Shown piece after piece: positions 27,487 to 37,925 of a stretch of 64,000 bases of DNA (the stretch's first letter is position 1; the number at the start of each line of letters is the position of its first letter). The translations under genes were made by a program, and so were the position numbers. Under the pieces are notes generated by a model, which had not been told where the DNA came from, ran no database searches, and worked only from the letters and a program-made list of their open reading frames with translations. The stretch comes from Corynebacterium sp. 13CS0277 (lineage in GTDB: Bacteria; Actinomycetota; Actinomycetes; Mycobacteriales; Mycobacteriaceae). Location: assembly GCF_002994655.1 (NCBI RefSeq), contig NZ_PPDL01000016.1, positions 1 to 64,000 on the forward strand. The letters run 5' to 3'.

Positions 27487-27897
27487 ATGAACGACACCCC
27501 TCGCTCCCCGCGCGCCACGCTGCCTCGCGAGGCGCCGACGGGCACGACGCAGACCTTCGCCACCGTCGCGGCGGCGGCGATGCCCTTCGTCCTCGCCGGC
27601 GCTGCCTTCGTCACGTTGTCGAACACGCAGCAGCACAACCCGGACATCGATGGGCTGGGGCTCTACCTCCCGTTCGGCATCACCTTGGCTATGAGCCTGG
27701 TCCTTATCGGCTACCAGGTGTCCCGCCACCCCAGCCGCCGCTATGTGGCTGTGTGCGCCGCCTTCATCGCCGTCATGCTGGTGTTGCTGCTGGGTGGCAC
27801 TGTGGGCCGGCTGCTCATGATGGCGGCAACGCTGGTGGTGTGCTGGTGGTTCTGGCGGCGGCTGCCGCAGCAGGACGTGTGGATGCAGCGCCCTTAA
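27487..27897 (+). CDS. Four-span membrane protein of unknown function
   Basis: The 136-aa protein has a polar N-terminus and four hydrophobic segments (about 23-44, 55-77, 85-103 and 106-123), ending WWFWRRLPQQ. AAGGAG precedes the ATG at 27487 by 7 nt. No family recognised. The preceding 398 bp (27089-27486) is GC-rich and shows no other gene. It is convergent with trhO. Confidence 0.75.
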   Translation: MNDTPRSPRATLPREAPTGTTQTFATVAAAAMPFVLAGAAFVTLSNTQQHNPDIDGLGLYLPFGITLAMSLVLIGYQVSRHPSRRYVAVCAAFIAVMLVLLLGGTVGRLLMMAATLVVCWWFWRRLPQQDVWMQRP

Positions 27898-28163
27898 CAG
27901 CCGCAGGCGCTTTTCTAGCCCCACCCCCGGACGGCATCCTCGCCTCAGGGGCGCTGACCTCCTGAGCCCCAGTTCGGTGCCGCGCGCAGGCAGCCGCGTG
28001 CGCCCCTGCTGTCATCGCGACCCACGGCGTCCACACGTGTGGGCACGTCACCCTGCACGCCACGGCCCCCACGCACACCCGATACTGGGGAGCGTGGGGC
28101 CCGGTGTCTGCGGCGTGTGCCGCCAGACAGAGTGAGGGGAATCCCTCGTGGTTGGCGGGGGCG

Positions 28164-29105
28164 CTATGCCGAGGTATGCGCCTGGGTGTCGGCCGCTGCG
28201 GCGGCGCGGGCGACCTCCACGCACTCCGGCTTGCCGCAGTGGCGGGTCGCCGGGTTGGCGTAGCAATCAGCGCACATGAGCACCAGGTCGCGGCAGTTGT
28301 CCTCGTTGATGCAGTGCTCGAACTTGTTGGTGTCCTGCCCACAGTTCACACAGTGGCCCAGCTGGGTGTAGTTCTCGTCGTCGCCGAACTCCATGTGCAT
28401 GCGCTTGTCGAAGACGTACAAGGAGCCCTGCCACAGGCCCTTGTTGCCGTACTTCTCCCCGTAGCGGACGATGCCACCATCGATCTGGTAGACCTCCTTG
28501 AAGCCACGGTTCTTCATGAGGGAGGACAGGATCTCGCAGCGGATACCACCCGTGCAGTAGGTGATGACCGGCTTATCCTTCAGGTCGTCGTACTTACCGG
28601 ACTCGATCTCTTGGATGAAGTCGTGGGTGGTGCGCACGTCCGGCACGATGGCGTCCTTGAACTTGCCGATCTGCGCCTCCATGGCGTTGCGCCCATCGAA
28701 GAACACCGCATCCGGGCGGGACGCCACGAGTGCGTTGACCTCCTCCGGCTTCAGGTGCACGCCGCCGCCAATGACGCCGTCGGCATCGACTTTGAGCTCA
28801 TCGGCCGCGCCGAACGCCACGATCTCCTTGCGGACCTTCACCGACAGCTTCGGGAAGTCGTTGCCGGTGCCCTCCGACCACTTGAACTCCATCTTTTTGA
28901 AGCCGGGGTATTCGCGGGTGATGCGGGCGTACTTCTTGCAGGCCTCCAGGTCACCGCCGACGGTGCCGTTGATGCCGTGCTCGCTAATGAGGATGCGGCC
29001 AGTCAGCCCCAAGGAGCGGCACAGGTCCCGCTGCCACAGCCGGATCGCCTCCGGGTCGGCCAGGGGAGTGAACACGTAGTACAGGAGAATCTTGTTGACA
29101 GCCAC
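28164..29105 (-). CDS. trhO: tRNA uridine(34) hydroxylase, rhodanese-type
   Basis: The 313-aa TrhO/YceA enzyme catalyses oxygen-dependent 5-hydroxylation of wobble uridine in tRNA. The N-terminal domain has [16 protein letters not shown], the rhodanese domain carries the active Cys in [10 protein letters not shown], and the C-terminus has paired cysteines (CVNCGQ, CADC, HCGKPEC) for zinc. GTG at 29105 lies 7 nt after TAATAT on the minus strand, so the message is probably leaderless. Its start is 18 bp from the divergent nei start. Confidence 0.93.
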   Translation of the reverse strand: MAVNKILLYYVFTPLADPEAIRLWQRDLCRSLGLTGRILISEHGINGTVGGDLEACKKYARITREYPGFKKMEFKWSEGTGNDFPKLSVKVRKEIVAFGAADELKVDADGVIGGGVHLKPEEVNALVASRPDAVFFDGRNAMEAQIGKFKDAIVPDVRTTHDFIQEIESGKYDDLKDKPVITYCTGGIRCEILSSLMKNRGFKEVYQIDGGIVRYGEKYGNKGLWQGSLYVFDKRMHMEFGDDENYTQLGHCVNCGQDTNKFEHCINEDNCRDLVLMCADCYANPATRHCGKPECVEVARAAAAADTQAHTSA

Positions 29106-29107
29106 GG

Positions 29108-29121
29108 GCCTAATATTAGGC
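29108..29121. promoter_or_regulatory. Symmetric bidirectional -10 palindrome for trhO and nei
   Basis: The 14-bp perfect palindrome GCCTAATATTAGGC contains TAATAT on both strands. On the plus strand the hexamer ends 7 nt before the nei ATG; on the minus strand it ends 7 nt before the trhO GTG. Both transcripts should therefore be leaderless. No convincing -35 is seen at 17 bp on either side; TTGACA at 29095-29100 is too near. Confidence 0.7.
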
Positions 29122-29123
29122 GC

Positions 29124-30029
29124 ATGCCTGAAGGACACGTACTTCACCGCCTGGCCCGGGATGTGAACGGGGCGTTCGCCAACCGGCCGCTGGTCATCTC
29201 CTCCCCGCAGGGACGCTTCGACACGGACGGCCTCCAGGGGCTGCGGCTGGCCGCCGCCCAGGCGCACGGCAAGCAACTGTTTCTCCACTTCGCCACCCCG
29301 GAAGCCCTCGCAGCCGCGGGCGTGGCCCCGGGGCAGCCGGCCCTCGTGGCCGGTGCGGGCAACCACCCGGACACCGACGCCACCCAGGCCCACCCCGTGG
29401 AGGCCACCGCCATCGTGCACATCCACTTAGGGCTCATCGGCACGTTCCGCCTCGAGGAACCACTGGACACCCACGGGCAGATCCGGCTGCGGCTCGCCAC
29501 CCCGGAGTGCGCCGCCCACCTGCGGGGGCCGCAATGGTGCCGGCTCATCAGTGACGTGGAGTTCGATACGGCGCGCGCCAAGCTGGGCGCCGATCCGCTC
29601 ATCCCGGGGGAGGACCCCACGGCGGTCCTTACCCGGGCCCGCCGCAGCCGCAAACCGGTGGCCTCGTTGCTCATGGACCAGGCCCTGTTCGCCGGGGTGG
29701 GCAACATCTACCGGGCAGAGGTCCTCTTCCGGCACCACATCGACCCCATGACGCCGGGGAAGGAGCTCGACGAGGGCCGCTGGCGGGAGGTGTGGGACGA
29801 CCTCGTGGGGCTCATGGATGTGGGTGTGCAGCGCGGCCGCATCGACACCGTCGATGAGGAACACACCCCTGAGGCGATGGGGCGGGCACCCCGGAAAGAC
29901 GACCACGGGGGAGAGGTGTACGTCTACCGGCGTGCCGGGCAGCCCTGCTACGTCTGCGGCGCAGAGATCGCACTGCGCCCCTTCGAAGGCCGCAACCTGT
30001 TCTACTGCCCCGGCTGCCAAACCGACTAA
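29124..30029 (+). CDS. nei: Fpg/Nei-family DNA glycosylase
   Basis: The 301-aa base-excision repair enzyme removes oxidised bases and nicks the abasic site. It starts [12 protein letters not shown], with catalytic Pro2 and Glu3 exposed after Met removal. It has the helix-two-turn-helix segment [14 protein letters not shown] and a C-terminal zinc finger (CYVCG ... FYCPGC). The ATG at 29124 is fixed by the catalytic Pro2 and by the promoter palindrome just upstream. Confidence 0.93.
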   Translation: MPEGHVLHRLARDVNGAFANRPLVISSPQGRFDTDGLQGLRLAAAQAHGKQLFLHFATPEALAAAGVAPGQPALVAGAGNHPDTDATQAHPVEATAIVHIHLGLIGTFRLEEPLDTHGQIRLRLATPECAAHLRGPQWCRLISDVEFDTARAKLGADPLIPGEDPTAVLTRARRSRKPVASLLMDQALFAGVGNIYRAEVLFRHHIDPMTPGKELDEGRWREVWDDLVGLMDVGVQRGRIDTVDEEHTPEAMGRAPRKDDHGGEVYVYRRAGQPCYVCGAEIALRPFEGRNLFYCPGCQTD

Positions 30030-30215
30030 GCCCCCCGCCCGCGGCACGTGAGGCGGCGGGCGGGGGCGCGCGGGCACAGGAGCTGCGGGCATATGGTGCG
30101 TCCATACGGTGCGGGCATCGGACGCACGCACCGCAGCCGGTGCCCGGACAAAAGACAACCCCCAGCACAACCGTCGGGCGGCTGCGGTGGGGGATGTCGG
30201 TGGTGTGGGGTGTGC

Positions 30216-30761
30216 TCAGCCCACTACCTTCGCGGGGTCACCCAGGCTGGGGCCTAAGTGCACCAGCACCCCAAACACCGCAGAGGCGGCGAGGATGCCC
30301 CACACGAACAGCCGCTGCAGCCACCGCTTCACCCGCATCGCCACCTGCCCACCCACGGTCGCACCCACGGTGTTGAGGATGACGTCGTCGATGTCGGAGT
30401 ACCCCAACGCGAACAGATACTGTGCCACCTCGATAGACACAGACCCGAGGAAGCCCGCCAGCGCCACCCTGCGCAGCAGCCGCGGCATCCCCTGCCACAG
30501 CATCGCCAACAGCAACCCGACGGGGATGAACAACGCCACGTTGCCCACCGCGTCGAAGACGGGGCCGAAGATACTCTTCGCCCGGAGCAGCTGGCTGAAG
30601 GGCAACAGGTACAGGCCCCGGTGGTGGTGGGCCGCCGGGTTCCACAGGTAGCCGATCTGGTAGTAGGCCTTGAGCATCGTCAACGCCACCACAACCGCAC
30701 CCCAGGCGAACAGCGCCACAGTGAGCAGGGGGCGGGGTTGGAGGCGGCGTCGGTAGGTCAT
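30216..30761 (-). CDS. VanZ-family membrane protein
   Basis: The 181-aa protein has about four or five membrane segments and the VanZ-type stretches FDAVGNVALFIPVGLLL and SIEVAQYLFALGYSDIDDVILNTVGATVGG, with the conserved acidic residues near the last. The biochemical role of the family is poorly defined; the relative VanZ gives low-level teicoplanin resistance. A -10-like TAGGGT on the minus strand (30775-30770) ends 8 nt before the ATG at 30761, suggesting a leaderless message. Confidence 0.8.
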   Translation of the reverse strand: MTYRRRLQPRPLLTVALFAWGAVVVALTMLKAYYQIGYLWNPAAHHHRGLYLLPFSQLLRAKSIFGPVFDAVGNVALFIPVGLLLAMLWQGMPRLLRRVALAGFLGSVSIEVAQYLFALGYSDIDDVILNTVGATVGGQVAMRVKRWLQRLFVWGILAASAVFGVLVHLGPSLGDPAKVVG

Positions 30762-31026
30762 GCGTCCCCACCCTACTGCACAAGATTGGCCCTGCTTGAA
30801 AGCCAGTTGGGAAAACACTGGCAACATCCGCCACACTCCACCTGCGCGCACGCCCACGCAGGCGTGCGCCCGCGGCGCGGTGCGCCGGACTTGGGGCACA
30901 ACGCAGAAGCACCCCGCACACGTCCCGCACACCCGGCCCCACATCGGTGGGGTGGGGTGGAGTGTGCGGGGGTGGCGGGGTGCGAGGAGATCGGGCGAGC
31001 CCGTGGGCCCGGCCCGGGTGGGGTGG

Positions 31027-33882
31027 TTACTTCACGACGAGGTTGACCATGCGGCCCGGGACCACGATCTGCTTGACGATGGTCTTGCCCTCCACGTGGG
31101 TGGGCACGGCGGCCACAGCCTGGGCGACCACATCATCCTGAGCGGCGTCGACCGCGACCTGGATGCGGGCACGCACCTTGCCATTGACCTGCACGGGCAG
31201 CTCAATGGTGTCGTCGACAAGCCACTTCTCATCGAAGGTGGGGAAGTCGACGTAGGCGATGGTGCCCTCGTGGCCGAGGCGACGCCACAGTTCCTCGGCG
31301 ATGTGCGGCGCCACCGGCGCGAGCATGACCACCAGGGGCTCCACGGCGGCCACCGGTGCGCCCTGCGGGTACGTCTTGGTGAGGTAGTTGACGTACTCGA
31401 TGAGCTTCGCCACCACCGTGTTCAGGCGCAGGTTCTCGTAGTCGTCGGTCACACCGGCGATGGTGCGGTGCAGCTGCTTGGTGTCTTCCTCCGTGAGGGC
31501 GGCATCGGTGAGGCGCACCGCACCGGAATCCTCGTCGACGACGAGGCGCCAGGTGCGCTGCAGGAAGCGCTGCGCACCCACCACGTCCTTCGTCGCCCAC
31601 GGGCGGGAGGTGTCCAGGGGGCCCATCGCCATCTCGTACACGCGCAGCGTGTCCGCACCGTAGTCGTCGCAGATCTCGTCGGGGCTGACGGAGTTCTTCA
31701 GGCTCTTGCCCATCTTGCCGTACTCCTGGGTGACTTCCTCACCCTGGTAGTAGAACTTCCCGTCGCGTTCCTCCACCTCGGCGGCCGGCACGTAGATGCC
31801 GCGGGCATCGGTGTAGGCGAACGCCTGAATGTAGCCCTGGTTGAACAGGCGGCGGTACGGCTCCCGGGAGGTCACGTAGCCCAGGTCGAAGAGCACCTTG
31901 TGCCAGAAACGGGAGTAGAGCAGGTGCAGGACGGCGTGCTCCACGCCACCGACGTACAGGTCCACGCCGCCGGGGTCGGCGGGGTTATCGGCCTGCGGGC
32001 CGGACCAGTAGGCCTCGTTGTCGAGGGCGCAGAACTGCTCGTGGTTGCGGGGGTCAATGTAGCGCAGCTGGTACCAGGAGGAACCGGCCCACTGCGGCAT
32101 GACGTTCGTGTCGCGGGTGTAGGTGCGCGGCCCGTCACCCAGGTCGAGCTCCACCGTGACCCAGTCGGTGGCCTTCGCCAGCGGCGGCTGGGGGGAGGAA
32201 TCCGCATCGTTCGGGTCGAAGGACACCGGCTTGTAGTCGTCGACCTCCGGCAGCTCGATGGGGAGCATGCTCTCCGGGAGGGCGTGCGCCACCCCATTCT
32301 CGTCGTAGACGATGGGGAAAGGCTCGCCCCAGTAGCGCTGGCGGGCAAAGAGCCAATCGCGCAGCTTGTACTGGATCTTCGCGGTGCCCAGGCCCTGGGC
32401 CTGCAGCCACTCGATGGTGGCGGCCTTCGCCGCCTCACGGGTCATGCCGTTGATGTCGAGGCCGTCGCCGTTCGCGGAGTTGATGGCCGGGCCGTCCTCC
32501 GTGTGGGCTTCCTCCTCCAGATTGCCGCCGGCGACGACCTGTAGCAGCGGCAGCCCGAACTCGCGGGCAAAGTCGTAGTCGCGGGAGTCGTGGGCCGGCA
32601 CCGCCATGATCGCGCCCGTGCCGTAGCCGGTGAGCACATAGTCGGCCACAAACACCGGCACCTGGGCCCCATTGACCGGGTTCGTGGCGTACACACCCAA
32701 GAACACACCGGTCTTGTCCTTGTTCTCCTGGCGCTCCAGGTCGGACTTCGCCGCAATCGCCGCCCGGTACGCCGCCACCGCGGCCGCCGGGGACGACTCG
32801 CCGAACGTCCAGCGGGAATCCACATCCGCCGCGTACGGGGCATCCCCCACCAGGCGGTCGACGAGCTCGTGCTCCGGGGCGAGCGTCACATAGGACGCGC
32901 CGAAGAGAGTGTCGGGGCGGGTGGTGAACACGGTGATGGTCTCCGCGGCACCATCAGCGGCCGGCACCGCGAAGTCGACCTCCGCGCCCTGGGAACGACC
33001 AATCCAGTTCCGCTGCATCGACTTGACCTTCTCCGGCCAATCCAACACATCCAGATCATCAATGAGACGATCCGCGTAGGCAGTAATGCGCATCATCCAC
33101 TGCGAGAGGTTCTTGCGGAACACGGGGAAGTTACCGCGCTCCGACTTACCATCCGCGGTCACCTCCTCGTTCGCCAGCACCGTGCCCAAGCCCGGGCACC
33201 AGTTCACCACCGAATTCGAGCGGTACACCAGCCGGAAGCTATCAACGACCTCCGCCTGGGCGACCGCATCCAAGGAGGGGTAATCCTCGTGGCCCGGCAC
33301 CTCGCCCGCCTCCAGGCGGGCCACCAGGTCGGCGATCGGCTTCGCCTTCTGCTCCTCCACACAGAAGTAGGAGTTAAAGATCTGCAGGAAGATCCACTGC
33401 GTCCACTTGTAGAACTCCCGATCCGTCGTCGCCACCACACGGCGACGATCGTGGCCCAAGCCCAGGCGGCCGAGCTGGCGCTCCATGTTGTCGATGGATT
33501 CCTGGGTCTTGATCCGCGGGTGCGTACCCGTCTGGATCGCGTACTGCTCCGCCGGCAGACCAAACGCGTCATAGCCCAAGGTGTGCAGCACGTTCTTGCC
33601 CCGCAGGCGGTGGTAGCGGGCAAACACGTCCGTCGCGATGTAGCCCAGCGGGTGGCCCACGTGCAGGCCCGCCCCGGAGGGGAAGGGGAACATGTCCTGC
33701 ACGAACAGCTTCGTGCGCTCCACAGCATCCGGCACGAAGGGGTTGACCTCCGCGAGCTCGCCGCTCGGGTTCGGCGCATTAAACACGCCATTGTCGATCC
33801 AGAAGCTCTGCCAGCGCTTCTCGATCTCGCTGGCGAGTTGGGGGGAATAACGGTGGGTGGGAGTTTCGACGCTCGTGCTCAT
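31027..33882 (-). CDS. leuS: Leucyl-tRNA synthetase
   Basis: The 951-aa class I synthetase charges tRNA-Leu. The HIGH-type motif is HVGH at 74-77 and the KMSKS loop reads KMGKS at 723-727. The editing domain and the C-terminal anticodon-binding region ending in MVNLVVK are present. The ATG at 33882 gives the conserved start; TATGCT on the minus strand (33896-33891) ends 8 nt before it, suggesting a leaderless message. No T-box leader is visible upstream. Confidence 0.96.
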   Translation of the reverse strand: MSTSVETPTHRYSPQLASEIEKRWQSFWIDNGVFNAPNPSGELAEVNPFVPDAVERTKLFVQDMFPFPSGAGLHVGHPLGYIATDVFARYHRLRGKNVLHTLGYDAFGLPAEQYAIQTGTHPRIKTQESIDNMERQLGRLGLGHDRRRVVATTDREFYKWTQWIFLQIFNSYFCVEEQKAKPIADLVARLEAGEVPGHEDYPSLDAVAQAEVVDSFRLVYRSNSVVNWCPGLGTVLANEEVTADGKSERGNFPVFRKNLSQWMMRITAYADRLIDDLDVLDWPEKVKSMQRNWIGRSQGAEVDFAVPAADGAAETITVFTTRPDTLFGASYVTLAPEHELVDRLVGDAPYAADVDSRWTFGESSPAAAVAAYRAAIAAKSDLERQENKDKTGVFLGVYATNPVNGAQVPVFVADYVLTGYGTGAIMAVPAHDSRDYDFAREFGLPLLQVVAGGNLEEEAHTEDGPAINSANGDGLDINGMTREAAKAATIEWLQAQGLGTAKIQYKLRDWLFARQRYWGEPFPIVYDENGVAHALPESMLPIELPEVDDYKPVSFDPNDADSSPQPPLAKATDWVTVELDLGDGPRTYTRDTNVMPQWAGSSWYQLRYIDPRNHEQFCALDNEAYWSGPQADNPADPGGVDLYVGGVEHAVLHLLYSRFWHKVLFDLGYVTSREPYRRLFNQGYIQAFAYTDARGIYVPAAEVEERDGKFYYQGEEVTQEYGKMGKSLKNSVSPDEICDDYGADTLRVYEMAMGPLDTSRPWATKDVVGAQRFLQRTWRLVVDEDSGAVRLTDAALTEEDTKQLHRTIAGVTDDYENLRLNTVVAKLIEYVNYLTKTYPQGAPVAAVEPLVVMLAPVAPHIAEELWRRLGHEGTIAYVDFPTFDEKWLVDDTIELPVQVNGKVRARIQVAVDAAQDDVVAQAVAAVPTHVEGKTIVKQIVVPGRMVNLVVK

Positions 33883-34108
33883 GGGGATACAGCATAGCCG
33901 CCCACGCTGCGCATCCGGCAGGCCACCCGATCCCCCCGCCACGCCTCTTTCCCCACTCAGCCGCCGAGGCAACCGCCGGAGCGCGACCCCGCGCGACCCC
34001 ACCACACTGCGGTGCACCTCAACCACCCCGCGAGAGCGCCCGTGGCGCTCGCGGGTGCGGCATCTCGCGTCGCCCGGGCCGAAAAACGAGGTCACTCCAG
34101 GGCGGCGA

Positions 34109-34159
34109 GCTTGTTATACGTTGTTATACATCGGCGATCTATAACAACGTATAACAAGC
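34109..34159. repeat. 20-bp perfect inverted repeat containing doubled TTGTTATAC
   Basis: Arms 34109-34128 and 34140-34159 are exact reverse complements, 11-nt loop. Each arm is itself a direct repeat of TTGTTATA(C/A), giving four copies in alternating orientation. The DNA is AT-rich in a GC-rich region. It starts 31 nt after the stop of the AAA ATPase gene and lies 227 nt upstream of leuS. It could be a terminator for the ATPase gene or a protein-binding site. Confidence 0.85.
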
Positions 34160-34190
34160 AGGGTCCGCGGTTACCCCACAGAATTATCGG

Positions 34191-35300
34191 CTACAGGTCG
34201 CCTTCCACGCCGTGAACGAACTCTGCGAACCCGGGAAGAGTGAAGGCAAGACACCCACGGGCGGGGGATTCCACGAGGCCCTTGTCGATGAGTCGCTGGC
34301 GCGTCACACCGAGCGCGGTCGTGGCGGTACTCAAGTTCGCCGCAAGATCCCGCACTCGCACCCACGGCTCCCCCGACACCGCCAGCGCCATCGCCAGCGC
34401 CCCCAGCATGTCGCGCTCATCATCTGACGCTTCGCTCCAGCACGCGCGGAAGAAGTCGTGACGTGCCGCGTCGAACGCAACCCGGCCGGCCTGCACATCG
34501 TCACGCGTGATGGTCGCGCCACCGGCACAGGTGGCGGCTGTCCACACCTCCTCACCAAGCAGGTGCAGGAAAGGAGGGAATCCGCCACAGACCTGCACCG
34601 CCTCATCCAGGGCGTCGTCCGACCAGCCAACGTTCCAACGCGCCGCCGGCTGCAACAACACGTCCCGGGCATGCGCGTCATCGAGGTAGGCGATCTCGTC
34701 GTACTGGAAGCGCTCCGCGTACGGAGCAACCTCAGTGACCACATCCAGCGCACAAGACAGTCCCGCGCAGAAGATCCCGAGGGGAAGGTCCGGGTGTTCC
34801 GACTGGATGAGCTGCACCGCCGTCGCGAAGGCCGCAAGGCCTTCGGCATCCGCGTGGTGAACGTCGTCAACGAAGACGATCACACCTGCCGCCCCCGCCC
34901 CTGTCGCCGCACGCGCAGCCGACACGAAGAGATCCTTCACCGTACGGCTGCGCGAACGGCCCGGCCCGCTAGATGCACGAGCCCCACGGTTCACCGGTGC
35001 GGGGCCACCATCCGCAGGGCTCAGCGCCTCCGCCAGCTGGACCACGAGATCCGCTTCTCCCGCCTGAACCCAGGCAGTCACAAAGTTCATCTCCTCCGCA
35101 GTCTCCTGCAGGGCCATAAGCACGGAGGTCTTGCCCACACCACGAGGCCCCAGGAAGAACTGCGGCCGCAGGCTCGGCGCTCCCGCCGCAATGAAGCTCA
35201 TCTCTTTCCGGGCGCGATCCAGCTCGGACGCACGACCAACAATGGTGGCCGTCGCACGCCCCGGCGTGTACGGGCTTCGGCCTGTGGCAACACCTGACAT
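34191..35300 (-). CDS. AAA (ORC/Cdc6-like) ATPase with C-terminal winged-helix-like region
   Basis: The 369-aa protein has Walker A GPRGVGKTS (51-59), Walker B VIVFVDD (140-146), and a C-terminal segment (about 300-365: VRVRDLAANLSTATTALGVTRQRLIDKGLVES) that reads as a winged helix. This AAA-then-winged-helix layout resembles AAA_16/ORC-Cdc6-type ATPases. Its target is unknown. GGGGAGG precedes the ATG at 35300 by 5 nt. It stands alone, with a long inverted repeat immediately downstream. Confidence 0.75.
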   Translation of the reverse strand: MSGVATGRSPYTPGRATATIVGRASELDRARKEMSFIAAGAPSLRPQFFLGPRGVGKTSVLMALQETAEEMNFVTAWVQAGEADLVVQLAEALSPADGGPAPVNRGARASSGPGRSRSRTVKDLFVSAARAATGAGAAGVIVFVDDVHHADAEGLAAFATAVQLIQSEHPDLPLGIFCAGLSCALDVVTEVAPYAERFQYDEIAYLDDAHARDVLLQPAARWNVGWSDDALDEAVQVCGGFPPFLHLLGEEVWTAATCAGGATITRDDVQAGRVAFDAARHDFFRACWSEASDDERDMLGALAMALAVSGEPWVRVRDLAANLSTATTALGVTRQRLIDKGLVESPARGCLAFTLPGFAEFVHGVEGDL

Positions 35301-35606
35301 TTCTTCCTCCCCGATCCTGGTTGGTGGACGTCAGCGATCTCTCTTCACCGATCGCACGTCAGCCTCACCACGTCATTGTTCCACACATTGCTCGAGTGTC
35401 TGCCGCTCTATAGGCGGCGGCGATTGAGACTGGGCTGCTGATCACACATACTCACCACCTGTATTGCCACAGGACATACAGTGTCAAGCTCCACGATGGG
35501 GTGCACCGCATCCCCACATGAGACGCGGCGAATTCATCCACACACTAGACCACATCCCGCGTGTATGAGTGATGGCAGTACAGGACCATCATGTTCGACG
35601 ATGGAC
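35301..35606. other. Intergenic region upstream of the AAA ATPase gene
   Basis: No gene visible. Relatively AT-rich around 35430-35600. It contains a partial dyad around CACCTGTATTGCCACAGGACATACAGTG (35456-35482). It should contain the ATPase promoter. Confidence 0.4.
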
Positions 35607-36038
35607 TTAAGACTCTTCACTCAGTAGCTCCACCACGGGCAGCGCGGACCCTAAGACCACCAGCAACACAATGCCGAGCGACAACCCCAGCAGGCCCATG
35701 CAGCAGGCAATCAGGTAGCCCATCATCCCGCATACCAACGTCGACCAGACAACCTTGCGCATCGGTTCCTCTGCACACGCAGCATCCAGCGCGACGCCCA
35801 CGACCCCACAGATCGCACCCAGCACCAACACCGCCACAGCCACAGGAGGGTGCGGCACCTCAGCCCACAGGTAGGACCGGTGGACGCCACCCTCGGTGAG
35901 GGTCCACGCCAGGGACACCGCGGCCGCTGTGATCCCCACCCACGGGGCCACCAGGAGGGTGCGGCGCGCGCGGGGGTGCTGGAGCGCCCACAGGCGGAGG
36001 CGGGACGGGGGAGTGATCTCGGGGTATTCCAACCACAT
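35607..36038 (-). CDS. Membrane protein of unknown function
   Basis: The 143-aa protein starts MWLEYPEITPPSRLRLW and has four hydrophobic segments (about 28-50, 64-86, 96-112 and 114-133), ending VVELLSEES. The ATG at 36038 is chosen as the last start before the hydrophobic core; the ribosome site is weak and an Arg/Gly-rich upstream extension is open. No family recognised. Confidence 0.55.
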   Translation of the reverse strand: MWLEYPEITPPSRLRLWALQHPRARRTLLVAPWVGITAAAVSLAWTLTEGGVHRSYLWAEVPHPPVAVAVLVLGAICGVVGVALDAACAEEPMRKVVWSTLVCGMMGYLIACCMGLLGLSLGIVLLVVLGSALPVVELLSEES

Positions 36039-36599
36039 GCCCGCCAGACTGCCAGCTGTGGGCACCACTGTCCACCACAGCCCAGATCGCTCCCCCGCAC
36101 GCACCCTGGCACACGCCGATGCGCGGCACGCGAGACCTCCCGACGGACGCCCGTGCGCCCCACATTCGCATCGCCCGGCGCGCCCGCGCAGTGGGAACGA
36201 CCGGCTCATAGCGCGAGCTCAAGGCGAGCACGTCGACCGGCTCAGTCCTCTTTGGGCGTGAGGGAAGGGGTGCGGCACCTCCGGGCGTGCCCGCCACAGT
36301 CCGCCTCTTCGGCACGATCGCAACGTGCCACGCTTGGCGCCCTCGCCGGCCTTGCCGACTCATGTGGTCGCATGCTTGTCGGCGTTCACTCGACGCCTCG
36401 GCGCCTCGCCATGCGGCTGCAGGGCGACTCTCGGCGCGGATGTTTCACGTGAAACATCGCCGCAGCTTCACCTTCGTGGTTACCGCTAATTCCCGCACCC
36501 CCATGCGCCGGTGTCACGTTCGCCGGCATCGCGACATCCTGGCGTCGCGACTGCCCCACCCTGCCACGCACGCGCACGAGGCGGGGCGGGGTGGGTATG
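36039..36599. other. Gene-free stretch containing a parS site
   Basis: No supported gene. Contains parS at 36441-36456 and the symporter terminator at its right edge. Confidence 0.5.
36441..36456. promoter_or_regulatory. parS site
   Basis: TGTTTCACGTGAAACA, a perfect match to the ParB-binding consensus. The first and leftmost of nine perfect cores in the window. Confidence 0.9.
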
Positions 36600-36634
36600 A
36601 AAAAACCCGCCGGGGGCAGGTGCCCTCCGGCGGG
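36600..36634 (-). terminator. Rho-independent terminator of the symporter gene
   Basis: On the minus strand CCCGCCGG / CCGGCGGG stem with a 13-nt loop followed by TTTTTT. Confidence 0.9.
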
Positions 36635-36671
36635 GAGAAGAGCCACACATTCAGTGCGGCAGAGCGTCACG

Positions 36672-37925
36672 CTAGGTGGTGACGGTGGTGTCCACGTCTT
36701 CCTCAATGGGCTCAATCTCGTAGCCCATCGGCGGCTCCTCAAGCTCCGCGCGGCTGATCTGACCCTTGGTCAGCTTGTTCACCACGAGAGCAATTGCACC
36801 GTCGCCGGTGACGTTGCAGGCGGTACCGAAGGAGTCAATCGCAATGTAGGCGGCGATCATGAGGGCCACCATGTCGTCGGTGAAGCCCAGGTTCGCGGCC
36901 AGCAGACCCGTGGCCGCCATGATGGCGCCACCGGGCACGCCCGGTGCCGCCACCATCGTCACGCCCAGCATGAGGATGAAGCCGAGCGCCATACCGAAGG
37001 ACAGCGGCTGGTCGGTCATGTACATGATGGCGAAAGCGAACAGGGCAATCTTCATCATGGAGCCGGACAGGTGCGTCGTCGCACACAGGGGGATCGTGAA
37101 GCCCGCAACGGTGGGGGACACGCCGTTCTTCTTGGCGCACTCGTAGGTCACCGGGATGGACGCCGCCGAGGAGCTCGTGCCGAGTGCGGTGACGTAGGCG
37201 GGCAGCATGTTCTTCAGCGCGGTCAGCGGGTTCCGGCCGGCAATCGAGCCCGCCAGGAGGAACTGGATCGCCAGCAGCACCACCGTCATCACGACGGCCA
37301 CGAGGAGCACCTTCGCGAAGGCCGACAGCGTGTCGGTGAGGTTGCCGTTCATGCCCATCGACAGGAACATGCCGTAGATGAACAGCGGCAGCAGCGGGAT
37401 GATGAACTTCGCAATGACGCGCATGATGACACGCTCCAGATCGCGCACACCCGCGTACAGGGTGTCGGACTTCACCGACGTCATCGCCACACCAATGGTG
37501 AACGCCAGCAGCAGTGCCGTCATCACACCCATCGGCGGCGGCATCTCAATGTTGAAGTAGGGGCTCAGCGCGCCGTTATCAACATCCTTCGCGATGACCA
37601 TGTCCTGGCCGGCGAGCAGCTTCGGGTACAGCAGGCGGGCCGCACCGAAGGCCAGCAGGCCGGAGAAAATCGTCGAGGCGTACGCGATGCCCGTCGTGAC
37701 GGCGAGCCACTTGCCGGCACCCCGGCCAAGGCCGGCGATCGCGGGAGTAATCAGGGCAAAGATCAGCACTGGGATGAAGAATCCCAGGAAGTTGCCGAAG
37801 AAGCTGTTGAAGGTGACGAAGACTCGGGCGAGGTTCTCCGGGAAGAACAGGGAGGAGATGATGCCGAGGATGATCGCCACCACAATCTTGAACAGCAACG
37901 AACCGGTGAGACGTTTCACGTCCAT
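36672..37925 (-). CDS. Dicarboxylate/amino acid:cation symporter (DAACS family)
   Basis: The 417-aa transporter has about eight membrane helices, two re-entrant loops, a Ser-rich motif SSSAASIP and the binding region with SFGTACNVTGDGAIAL near residue 360. Family members import glutamate, aspartate, C4-dicarboxylates, serine or threonine with Na+ or H+; the substrate here is undetermined. GAAAGAG precedes the ATG at 37925. It is monocistronic with a strong terminator. Confidence 0.9.
   Translation of the reverse strand: MDVKRLTGSLLFKIVVAIILGIISSLFFPENLARVFVTFNSFFGNFLGFFIPVLIFALITPAIAGLGRGAGKWLAVTTGIAYASTIFSGLLAFGAARLLYPKLLAGQDMVIAKDVDNGALSPYFNIEMPPPMGVMTALLLAFTIGVAMTSVKSDTLYAGVRDLERVIMRVIAKFIIPLLPLFIYGMFLSMGMNGNLTDTLSAFAKVLLVAVVMTVVLLAIQFLLAGSIAGRNPLTALKNMLPAYVTALGTSSSAASIPVTYECAKKNGVSPTVAGFTIPLCATTHLSGSMMKIALFAFAIMYMTDQPLSFGMALGFILMLGVTMVAAPGVPGGAIMAATGLLAANLGFTDDMVALMIAAYIAIDSFGTACNVTGDGAIALVVNKLTKGQISRAELEEPPMGYEIEPIEEDVDTTVTT

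Noticed and set aside
33883-34108. Possible T-box riboswitch upstream of leuS
   Set aside because: No T-box sequence or specifier stem seen, and the -10 lies directly before the start codon, leaving no leader.
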